Shown here piece by piece: positions 1-6,051 of a DNA stretch of 7,784 nucleotides. The DNA lies in NCBI GenBank assembly GCA_029864065.1, contig JAOTUD010000102.1, positions 1 to 7,784 of the forward strand, in the 5' to 3' direction. The notes beneath the pieces were generated by a model, which saw nothing but the letters and a program-made list of their open reading frames with translations, had not been told where the DNA came from and made no database searches. Position numbers and translations under genes: made by a program. Positions within the stretch are counted from its first letter, which is position 1, and the number at the start of each line of letters is the position of its first letter. This DNA is from Gammaproteobacteria bacterium. Lineage in GTDB: Bacteria > Pseudomonadota > Gammaproteobacteria > GCA-001735895.

Positions 1-431
1 TTTAATTGATTTCCAGTGTTTGAGTTTCCGATTTACGATCTACGTCCGGGAATATCGCCACGATCGGGACATTAATTGCCGCTCTCCGCAGCCCTCGCGT
101 GGCCTGTTTAACGCGCCGGCAGATCCCGTGGAAATCGCGATATCTGACTCCAGCCAGACTTCGAGCCGGTCGTGGTTGGCGCCAAAAAAAAGATCCTGCC
201 AAAGCTGGGCAAGTCCTGGGACGAGAGCGGGAGGTTTGCGAAAACCTATGACCCTGTGATGCCTCCATCCTTGCGAGAGATCGCGAAGGAACAGTCAAAC
301 GGGACGGTGACTCCATCCCGGGGGGCGGGGAAGTTGGTGACGGTCGGATCTACATCACCGGGATGCTGGGTATTGACGAACATCCTGTGCCGATCCGGGG
401 TTACGGTAACGTCGGCATCTTTCTGCGGCGA

Positions 432-443
432 ATCGATATCGAT
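432..443. promoter_or_regulatory. 12-bp perfect palindrome, possible operator
   Basis: The sequence ATCGATATCGAT is identical on both strands and lies 65 bases before the start codon of the hydrolase at 509. Its position would suit a dimeric regulator acting on that gene. It is short, has no second copy that I saw in the window, and may be chance. Confidence 0.2.
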
Positions 444-496
444 AAAGCGACCGCAAAAAGCCGACGATCGAATGTGATTATTTTTCTAAGTTCGCT

Positions 497-502
497 TATA
501 TT
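497..502 (+). promoter_or_regulatory. Candidate -10 box abutting the hydrolase start codon
   Basis: TATATT ends six bases before the ATG at 509, and no Shine-Dalgarno-like sequence precedes that ATG. A -10 box at this place would start transcription at or within a base or two of the A of the ATG, giving a leaderless mRNA. The region where a -35 box would fall, about 474-479, does not match TTGACA well, so the promoter call is weak. Confidence 0.3.
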
Positions 503-508
503 CGACGC

Positions 509-1363
509 ATGACAAGATTAATCGCCGTCGATCCCGAACTCGAGGACAACTACAACAACATGGCGCGGCGCTCCGATGCGCCCGAACTGTTGCAACGCTG
601 GTCCGAACTGAGCGCGGACTACCGTCGCCGCGCCGACGCCGCGATCGATTGCGCCTACGGCAACGGCGCGCGCGAGCGCATGGATATATTCCGCTGCGGT
701 GTCAGCCAGGCGCCTTTATTCGTCTACCTGCACGGCGGCTACTGGCAGCGCGGCGACAAGTCGATCTACAGCTTCGTCGCCGAGGCATTTAATGAGGCCG
801 GGGTCGACGTCGCAATCATCGGCTACCCGCTTTGCCCGCAGGTGTCGATGACGCAGCTGTTCGACCGAATTGTGAAGGCGCTGGCCTGGCTGCATGGGCA
901 CGCGGCGAAACTCGGCGTCAGCGCCGATAGAATCAACCTGTCGGGTCACTCCGCCGGCGGGCACCTGACGGCGATGTGCCTGACCACGCGCTGGCAGGGC
1001 CTGGATCCCGGGTTGCCCGCCGACCTGGTCAAGACTGCGATCCCGCTGAGCGGCCTCTACCGGCTCGAACCGCTGCGGCACACGACGATCGCCGACGCGC
1101 TGAACCTGGGCGATGCCGAAACCGGGCGACTGAGCCCGTGCAACCTGGCCGTGGCTTACCCGTCACCGACGCTGATCGCGGTCGGCGGCGCCGAGAGCGG
1201 CGCATTCTTCAGCCAGGCCGACGACCTGATCGAGTCGTGGTCCGACGCAGGACTGGTGATGGCGAAATACATCGAGCCCGGGGCCGATCACTTCGACATC
1301 GTCGCCCGCCTTACCGATCCCGAGAGCGAAATGTTTCAGCGCGCCGTTGCCTGGCTGAGCTGA
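509..1363 (+). CDS. Arylformamidase-like alpha/beta hydrolase (esterase/lipase BD-FAE type)
   Basis: A 284-residue cytoplasmic alpha/beta-fold hydrolase with no signal peptide. The oxyanion-hole motif HGGYW is at residues 75-79 and the nucleophile elbow GHSAGG at 146-151, with Ser148 the likely nucleophile. His261 in GADHFD is the likely catalytic histidine. The acidic member may be Glu229 in VGGAES, which I place less surely. Length and motif order fit the kynurenine formamidase-like (AFMID/BNA7-type) branch, which hydrolyses N-formyl or other acyl amides and esters of aromatic amines. The ATG at 509 is preferred because the N-terminal DPELEDNYNNMARR stretch is typical of this branch, although no Shine-Dalgarno precedes it. 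The gene converges on the monooxygenase gene, 33 bases away. N-formylanthranilate or formylkynurenine would be natural substrates in an anthranilate setting, but that is inference; a general carboxylesterase is the main alternative. Confidence 0.85.
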   Translation: MTRLIAVDPELEDNYNNMARRSDAPELLQRWSELSADYRRRADAAIDCAYGNGARERMDIFRCGVSQAPLFVYLHGGYWQRGDKSIYSFVAEAFNEAGVDVAIIGYPLCPQVSMTQLFDRIVKALAWLHGHAAKLGVSADRINLSGHSAGGHLTAMCLTTRWQGLDPGLPADLVKTAIPLSGLYRLEPLRHTTIADALNLGDAETGRLSPCNLAVAYPSPTLIAVGGAESGAFFSQADDLIESWSDAGLVMAKYIEPGADHFDIVARLTDPESEMFQRAVAWLS

Positions 1364-1396
1364 GACGTGGGCGCGGCACCCGGGGTTAAACTATAT

Positions 1397-2545
1397 TTAT
1401 TTGCACGACTCGAGATAAGCCTCGTAGGCGGCCATGAAGTTCGGCGAGATCCGGTGCAGCCGCTCGCGCTCGATCCTGCCCGAGCGAGTCAGGTAACTGT
1501 ACGCAAATTCATATAGAGGCAACTCCATGCGGCGCGCGAAGTCGTCGTACCAGCGCGCCGAGGTATTGGCGGCGTCGACGATCTTGCGCGCAATCGGCTG
1601 GCGCAGCCGCTGAAAATCCTGCAGCGCGATATCCAGGCCTTCGCATTCCTTGAGCGCCTTGACCAGCGCAGTCGAATCCTCGAGCGCGAGCCGGGTGCCC
1701 GAGCCGATCGAAAAGTGCGCGGTATGCGCGGCGTCTCCCAGAATGACCCGCCTGCCCGCCACCCAGCGCTCGCACCAGAGCCGCGGAAACCGGCGCCACA
1801 TCGATTTATTGGTCAACAGCGGCGCGCCGCCGAGCGCGTCGGCGAAAAGTTCCGCGCAGGCTCGAGCGCTTGCGCTTTCATCCATGTCGGCAAAACCGTA
1901 GGCGTCGAAACTCGCCGGGTTGCACTCGACGATAAAAGTGCTCATCGCGGGCGCATAGCGGTAGTGATGCGCGTTCAGCGGACCCAGCGGGCCGCGCACG
2001 AAGGTCTGCGTCAGCGTGTCGAACGCGCGCGGCGCGCCGAACCAGGCAAAGTGGTTGCCGAAATAATCCAGCGACGGCGCGAACGCGGACTCGTCGTAGT
2101 CGCGCAGGAGCGAATTGAGGCCATCGGCGCCGACCACCAGGTCGGCGTCGGCTTCCAGTTCCGCCGGCGCCTCCAGGCGATGATCGAAACGCATTTCGAC
2201 CCCGACTTCGCGCGCGCGCTGTTGCAGGATTTCGAGCAGGCGCAAGCGCCCGATTGCGGCAAAACCGATACCGTCCAGCACCACGCGTTCGCCGGCTAGC
2301 GACAGCGTCATGTTGCGCCAGCGCTCCATCAGCGGCGTGATCAGCGCATGGGTTTCGGGGTCGTCGGCCTGCAGGAAATCGAGCGCCTGGTCGGAAAAGA
2401 CGACGCCGAATCCGAAGGTGGCGTCGGCTGGATTTTGTTCGCTAACCCGCACTCGGGTATCCGGCATGGCCGACTTGATCAGAATTGCGGTGTACAGACC
2501 CGCCGGACCCGCGCCGATGATTTCGACTCGTTTCAGCGGGACCAT
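1397..2545 (-). CDS. FAD-dependent aryl-CoA-type monooxygenase (stand-alone hydroxylase domain)
   Basis: A 382-residue class A flavoprotein monooxygenase. The FAD-binding GAGPAG is at residues 11-16, the DLVVGADG motif at 135-142, and the second FAD motif GDAAHTAHFSIGSGT at 270-284. The segment FGFGVVFSDQALDFL (44-58) and the GFAAIGRLRLLEIL stretch match what I know of the N-terminal half of 2-aminobenzoyl-CoA monooxygenase/reductase and of salicylyl-CoA 5-hydroxylase. Those enzymes hydroxylate a ring at C5 using NAD(P)H and O2 and are about 750-800 residues, with a C-terminal Old Yellow Enzyme-like domain. Here the protein ends at residue 382 with a clean TAA, and the next gene converges, so no reductase domain is encoded downstream. 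It is the last gene of the transporter operon, 104 bases after livF. The ATG at 2545 fits the N-terminus (VEIIGAGPAG), but the ribosome binding site is weak. The ring substrate is inferred only; a free aromatic acid is possible. Confidence 0.85.
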   Translation of the reverse strand: MVPLKRVEIIGAGPAGLYTAILIKSAMPDTRVRVSEQNPADATFGFGVVFSDQALDFLQADDPETHALITPLMERWRNMTLSLAGERVVLDGIGFAAIGRLRLLEILQQRAREVGVEMRFDHRLEAPAELEADADLVVGADGLNSLLRDYDESAFAPSLDYFGNHFAWFGAPRAFDTLTQTFVRGPLGPLNAHHYRYAPAMSTFIVECNPASFDAYGFADMDESASARACAELFADALGGAPLLTNKSMWRRFPRLWCERWVAGRRVILGDAAHTAHFSIGSGTRLALEDSTALVKALKECEGLDIALQDFQRLRQPIARKIVDAANTSARWYDDFARRMELPLYEFAYSYLTRSGRIERERLHRISPNFMAAYEAYLESCK

Positions 2546-2588
2546 AAATCGCTACCGTCTCCGCCCAGGCGGTGCTCGGTCGGATGCT

Positions 2589-2612
2589 GCAAGCTTCCCG
2601 CTTGCGCGGGAA
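2589..2612. repeat. Small palindromic repeat with two competing hairpins
   Basis: TTCCCGC (2595-2601) and GCGGGAA (2606-2612) form a 7-bp stem. Read on the transcribed minus strand its loop is GCAA, a GNRA tetraloop. The neighbouring GCAAGC (2589-2594) can instead pair with GCTTGC (2600-2605), a 6-bp stem that excludes the first. The palindrome plus its flank (gcgggaatgacgg) resembles the dispersed intergenic repeat of many proteobacterial genomes whose spurious translations read like SFPRKRE or VIPAKAG; indeed the minus strand reads SFPRKRE here. It sits in the gap between livF and the monooxygenase gene, where it might stabilise the upstream mRNA or lower downstream expression. Confidence 0.6.
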
Positions 2613-2649
2613 TGACGGCCGGAACGCAGCTAGCAAAGTTCATCACGCA

Positions 2650-3351
2650 TCAAATACCCAGGTAACGGGCCTTCAACTCGTCGTCCCCGGTCAGCGCGTC
2701 GGAATCGCCTTCCCAGGCCACCTGCCCTTTCTCTATGATGAAATGCCGATCCGCAATATGCGCCAGTTCGTCGATATTCTTGTCGATCAGCAGGATCGTG
2801 AGCCCGGTCTGCTTGAGCTGCTCCAGCCGTCGCCAGATTTCCTGGCGGATCAGCGGCGCCAGCCCCTCGGTGGCCTCGTCCAGGATCAGCAGCCGCGGAT
2901 TCAGCATCAGCGCCCGACCGATGGCAAGCATTTGCTGTTCGCCGCCCGAAAGCTGGCTGCCCTGGTTGCCGAGGCGCTCTTCGAGTCGCGGGAAAAAATC
3001 GAGCACCTTGCCGAGGGTCCATGGATCGTTGCTGCCAGCGTAGTTTGCCGCGGTCGCGATCAGGTTTTCGCGTACGCTCAGGTTCGGAAAAATCTGGCGG
3101 CCCTCGGGCACCAGCCCGATCCCGAGCTGGGCGACCTGGAAAGCGGGCTTGCCGTTGATCGCCTCGCCGTCGAACCTGATTTCACCGCTGCGACTCGTCA
3201 GCGTGCCCAGGATCGAACCCACCGTCGTCGTCTTACCCATGCCGTTGCGCCCGATCAGCGTCGTTACCTGCCCTTCCGCGCAGCGCAGACTCATGCCGAA
3301 CAGCGCCTGGATGGTACCGTAAAAGGTTTCGACGCCAATCAGTTCAAGCAT
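2650..3351 (-). CDS. livF: LivF-type ABC transporter ATP-binding protein
   Basis: A 233-residue ATPase, the second nucleotide-binding subunit of the Liv/HAAT importer, acting on the cytoplasmic face of the inner membrane. Walker A is GRNGMGKT (residues 34-41), the signature LSGGE (134-138), and Walker B LLILDEATEG (154-163), with catalytic Glu159. The segment IGLVPEGRQIFPNLSVRENL (78-97) is characteristic of LivF. At the usual switch-histidine position the protein reads LLIDKN (187-192), without histidine; LivF subunits commonly have VEQN there, so this is a family trait taken a little further. The ATG at 3351 is chosen over upstream starts because the family begins with MLE-like residues close to the first strand; a start farther upstream would add an unlikely sequence inside livG. 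The ATG overlaps the livG stop by 8 bases (ATGCTTGA), suggesting translational coupling. The gene symbol is by family; substrate is probably not leucine. Confidence 0.9.
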   Translation of the reverse strand: MLELIGVETFYGTIQALFGMSLRCAEGQVTTLIGRNGMGKTTTVGSILGTLTSRSGEIRFDGEAINGKPAFQVAQLGIGLVPEGRQIFPNLSVRENLIATAANYAGSNDPWTLGKVLDFFPRLEERLGNQGSQLSGGEQQMLAIGRALMLNPRLLILDEATEGLAPLIRQEIWRRLEQLKQTGLTILLIDKNIDELAHIADRHFIIEKGQVAWEGDSDALTGDDELKARYLGI

Positions 3352-4096
3352 GACTGTCGCCCAGGTAGGCTCTTTGTACTTCGAGATTATTACGGATTGC
3401 CTCGACCGTGTCGGTGGCGATGATGTGGCCGTCGACCAGTACCGACAATTTGTCCGCCAGGCTAAACACCGCATCCATATCGTGCTCCACCAGCAAGATG
3501 GTCTTGTCGCCCCTGAGCCGGTTCAGGATTTCGACCATCATTGCGCCCTCTTCCTTACCCATGCCCGCCATCGGTTCGTCGAGCAGCAGCATGCGCGGTT
3601 TCATCGCGAGCGCCATCGCGACCTCGAGCTGACGCTGTTCGCCATGCGAGACGTTGGCGGCGACCCGGTCGGCGCGATCGTCGAGACCGACCTCGGCGAG
3701 GCTCGCCATCGCCGCATCCCGCATCTCGCGATCATCGCTGACCGGGGCCCAGAAGCGAAACGAGTGCCCGCCGGTGCCCTGCACCGCGAGCATGACGTTT
3801 TGCAGCAGCGTCATCGGCATCACCACGCTGGTGATCTGGAACGAACGCGCCAGCCCCTCGCGCGCGCGCCGCGCCATGCTGTAGTGAATAATGCTCTTGC
3901 CTCCGAATTCGATGTCGCCGCTATCCGGTTTGATCTGCCCCGACAGCTGCGCGAGCAGGGTGGTCTTGCCGGCACCGTTGGGACCGATGATGGCATGGAT
4001 CTTGCCCTGCTCTACCGCCAGGTTGACATCGTCGGTCGCGTAGATGCCGCCGAAATGCTTGTTGAGACTCGAGACTTGCAGCAGATGCTCAGTCAT
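3344..4096 (-). CDS. livG: LivG-type ABC transporter ATP-binding protein
   Basis: A 250-residue ATPase pairing with LivF to power the importer. Walker A is GPNGAGKT (residues 38-45), the Q-loop glutamine is Gln87 in ARSFQ, the signature is VSHGEQ (149-154), and Walker B is MLLLDEP (169-175) with catalytic Glu174. The switch histidine is His205 in VEHD. The signature departs from LSGGQ, but variants such as LSYGQ and LSHGE are common in LivG. LARSFQIT and the long insert between Q-loop and signature (about 105-145) are also typical of LivG. The ATG at 4096 overlaps the livM stop by 8 bases (ATGACTGA), the same geometry as the livG/livF junction. Only a weak Shine-Dalgarno is visible, in line with coupled translation. 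Complete, with nothing missing. Confidence 0.92.
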   Translation of the reverse strand: MTEHLLQVSSLNKHFGGIYATDDVNLAVEQGKIHAIIGPNGAGKTTLLAQLSGQIKPDSGDIEFGGKSIIHYSMARRAREGLARSFQITSVVMPMTLLQNVMLAVQGTGGHSFRFWAPVSDDREMRDAAMASLAEVGLDDRADRVAANVSHGEQRQLEVAMALAMKPRMLLLDEPMAGMGKEEGAMMVEILNRLRGDKTILLVEHDMDAVFSLADKLSVLVDGHIIATDTVEAIRNNLEVQRAYLGDSHA

Positions 4097-5054
4097 GCTC
4101 GACTCGCTTGCGATCCAGCATACTCAGCCAGCCGTGAATCCCGCCCTTGCCGAACAGCACCAGCGCGACCAGCATGATGCCGAAAATCAGGTGCCAGTAA
4201 ACCGTGATCGCCGACAATCCCTCCTCCAGAACCACGAACGCGAGCGTGCCGATAAGCGGTCCGAAGATGGACGCGACGCCGCCGATGATGACCATGAAAA
4301 TCAGTTCGCCCGAACGCGCCCAGCTGATCATGTCGGGGCTGATGAAGCCGGCGAAGTTACCCAGCAGCATGCCGGCCAGGCTGCACAGCATGGCCGAAAT
4401 CACGTAACAGGCCAGGCGATAGCGGTAGGTGTCGAAACCGAGCGCCTGCATGCGCGGTTCGTTGAACTTCGAGCCGACGATAACGCGGCCGAAGCGCGCG
4501 TGCACCAGGCGATTGATCAGGAACAGCGACAGCAGCATCAGGATAAAAATCCAGTAGTAGAGACTGGTCGCGCCATCCATGCTCATCCATTCGGGAAACT
4601 CGCTGCGCGCGTAGATCACGAGGCCGTCGTCGGCGCCGTACTCTTCGAGGCTGAGGAAAATAAAATACACCATCTGGCTGAAAGCCATCGTGATCATGAT
4701 GAAATAAACGCCTTTGGTGCGCAGGCTGACCGCACCGGTTACCAGCGCAAACAGCCCGCTGACGCCAAGCGCGAGCGCCAGGTGCAGCCAGCCGTTATAA
4801 AGGTCGTAATAGGCGGGAATACCGACGCAATAGGCGCCGATGCCGATGTAGGCCGCATGCCCGAGGCTGACCATGCCGCCGTATCCGAGTATCAGGTTCA
4901 GGCTGATGACCGCGATCGCGAGGATCAGCCCGCGGCTCAGCAGGTCGAGATAAAACGGCTGCTCCATCCATTCGAACAGGAACGGCGCCAACGCCAGCAC
5001 CGCCAACAGCGCCGCGTAGCACCAGGCGGATACGCTGCGCGGCACCATGCCCAT
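4089..5054 (-). CDS. livM: LivM-type ABC transporter permease
   Basis: A 321-residue inner-membrane permease, one of the two channel subunits. Hydrophobic segments fill most of the protein, with roughly eight to ten membrane spans. The family motif ISLNLILGYGGMVSLGHAAY lies at about residues 50-70, and the second conserved block GGVASIFGPLIGTLAFV near 255-275, before a last hydrophobic pair and a short charged C-terminal tail. I choose the ATG at 5054, which overlaps the livH stop codon by one base (TGATG). A GTG one codon earlier (5057) and an ATG two codons later (5048) are alternatives. Length is normal for LivM proteins and there is no fused ATPase domain. It lies between livH and livG in the standard order. 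Confidence 0.9.
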   Translation of the reverse strand: MGMVPRSVSAWCYAALLAVLALAPFLFEWMEQPFYLDLLSRGLILAIAVISLNLILGYGGMVSLGHAAYIGIGAYCVGIPAYYDLYNGWLHLALALGVSGLFALVTGAVSLRTKGVYFIMITMAFSQMVYFIFLSLEEYGADDGLVIYARSEFPEWMSMDGATSLYYWIFILMLLSLFLINRLVHARFGRVIVGSKFNEPRMQALGFDTYRYRLACYVISAMLCSLAGMLLGNFAGFISPDMISWARSGELIFMVIIGGVASIFGPLIGTLAFVVLEEGLSAITVYWHLIFGIMLVALVLFGKGGIHGWLSMLDRKRVEHD

Positions 5055-5977
5055 CACTTTACACCCGCCGGCGGGAACAGCCCCTGCGGTCTGAACGCGA
5101 GTACTGCAGCCATCAGGATGTAGACCAGCATCGCCGACAGCGCCGGCGCCGCGGTCTCGGCATATGTCACCGGCATCACCAGGTTCAGCAGCAGGTCGAG
5201 GTAGGAACGGCTCAGGGTGTCGATCAGGCCGAGAATCATCGCCGCGTAGAATGCACCCTTGACCGAGCCGATGCCGCCGACAATGACGACCACGAAGGCG
5301 ATGATGATAATATCGTTACCCATACCGATGCTGGCCTCGGTGATCGGCGCGATCAGCATGCCGGCGAAGCCGGCCATGGTGGCGCCGAGCGCGAAAACGA
5401 TCAGGAACAGGCGGTTGATATTGACCCCGAGGGCCTCGACCATGGTCCGGTTCGACGCGCCCGCGCGAATCAGCATGCCGAGGCGGGTGCGCACCACCAG
5501 CACGTACAGCAATCCCGCCACCAGCAGTCCGCAGCCGATAATCAGCAGGCGGTAGCTCGGCAATACCAGGCTGCCGATACTGACCTGGCCGTTGAGACTG
5601 TCGGGCAGTGGAATCGCCATGCCCGAGGCGCCCCAGATGATGTGCACCAGGGTATCGAAAATCAGAATCAGCCCGAACGTGACCAGCACGTGGTCGAGGT
5701 GATCGGCGCGGTAGAGTTTACGCGCGATGAACCACTCGACCAGCGCACCGACCACGAAGACGCCGACCAGCCCGAGCAGAATCCCGAGCAGGAAAGACCC
5801 GGTTTTGGCGACCACCGTGCCGCAGAAGTAGGCGCCAATCATGTAGAAAGAACCGTGCGACAGGTTGATGAAATCCATGATGCCGAAAATCAGCGTCAGG
5901 CCGGACGCGAGCAGGAACAACAGCAGTCCGAGCTGCAATCCGTTCAGCAATTGGGTTATTAACAGGTTCCAGTCCAT
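5054..5977 (-). CDS. livH: LivH-type ABC transporter permease
   Basis: A 307-residue inner-membrane permease and partner of LivM. It is strongly hydrophobic with about eight spans. The conserved N-terminal block LTLIFGIMDFINLSHGSFYM is at residues 27-46, the cytoplasmic loop EALGVNINRLFLIVFALGAT with its preceding GASNR is near 172-200, VVIVGGIGSVKGAFYAAM is near 230-247, and the C-terminal FRPQGLFP is near 296-303. All are hallmarks of LivH. The ATG at 5977 gives the expected short N-terminus; the ribosome binding site is weak (AGGCCGG some distance upstream). It lies 74 bases after the binding-protein gene, across a strong hairpin, so it is probably made at a lower level than the binding protein. 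Confidence 0.92.
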   Translation of the reverse strand: MDWNLLITQLLNGLQLGLLLFLLASGLTLIFGIMDFINLSHGSFYMIGAYFCGTVVAKTGSFLLGILLGLVGVFVVGALVEWFIARKLYRADHLDHVLVTFGLILIFDTLVHIIWGASGMAIPLPDSLNGQVSIGSLVLPSYRLLIIGCGLLVAGLLYVLVVRTRLGMLIRAGASNRTMVEALGVNINRLFLIVFALGATMAGFAGMLIAPITEASIGMGNDIIIIAFVVVIVGGIGSVKGAFYAAMILGLIDTLSRSYLDLLLNLVMPVTYAETAAPALSAMLVYILMAAVLAFRPQGLFPPAGVK

Positions 5978-6010
5978 ACAACCGGCCTAGAATATTGGAT
6001 CGAAGGATAA

Positions 6011-6042
6011 AGGCGCCCGGTTCCCGCAGAAGCCGGGCGCCT
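6011..6042 (-). terminator. Intercistronic hairpin after the binding-protein gene (partial terminator or mRNA-stabilising stem)
   Basis: AGGCGCCCGG (6011-6020) and CCGGGCGCCT (6033-6042) form a perfect 10-bp GC-rich stem with a 12-base loop. On the transcribed minus strand it begins 9 bases after the TAA of the binding-protein gene and is followed by TTTATCC, only a weak U-tract. Such stems after the first gene of importer operons usually protect the binding-protein mRNA from 3' decay or terminate part of transcription, giving an excess of binding protein over permease. That role is inference from position. Confidence 0.7.
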
Positions 6043-6051
6043 CCGCTCAGA

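Larger units (their letters stand above)
1..508. other. Gene-poor region upstream of the first hydrolase, possible decayed coding sequence
   Basis: About 500 bases without a gene I can recognise. On the plus strand, frame 1 is open from just after a stop at 145-147 to a stop near 477 and reads plausibly as protein at about 148-300 (for example GKSWDESGRF and YDPVMPPSLREIAKE). Frame 3 is open from 252 to 512 and reads plausibly at about 324-455 (for example GRIYITGMLGIDEHPVPIRG). Neither has a convincing start with a ribosome binding site, and each turns into low-complexity or unlikely sequence where the other begins to look sensible. This could be one gene broken by a frameshift near 285-330, or chance. 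I recognise no family. An A8 run lies at 184-191. The minus strand shows only an arginine/serine-rich reading that looks like a shadow. Confidence 0.3.

Noticed and set aside
318..333. G-quadruplex candidate at the G6-C-G4 run
   Set aside because: Only two adjacent G runs are present, not the four separated runs needed for a standard quadruplex.
1364..1396. Bidirectional terminator between the convergent hydrolase and monooxygenase genes
   Set aside because: The 33-base gap has GC-rich sequence followed by an AT-rich stretch, but I could not find a stem longer than about three pairs.
1715..2299. A 194-codon plus-strand open frame opposite the monooxygenase
   Set aside because: Arg/Ala/Val-rich shadow; the minus-strand frame carries all three FAD-binding motifs.
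2572..3423. A 283-codon plus-strand open frame opposite livF
   Set aside because: It begins inside the small palindromic repeat and runs antisense to a complete LivF; the composition is that of a shadow frame.
3352..3474. Longer LivF start inside livG
   Set aside because: The extra 41 residues look like an out-of-frame reading of livG and are absent from the LivF family; the ATG at 3351 gives the normal N-terminus.
3350..4177. A 275-codon plus-strand open frame opposite livG
   Set aside because: It is the antisense of a complete ATPase with all motifs, and its own translation shows no family features or ribosome binding site.
4044..5123. A 359-codon open frame on the plus strand opposite livM and the end of livH
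   Set aside because: Its product is rich in Asp, His, Gln and Arg with no motif, the usual mirror of hydrophobic membrane-protein codons in GC-rich DNA. The minus strand encodes a clear LivM.
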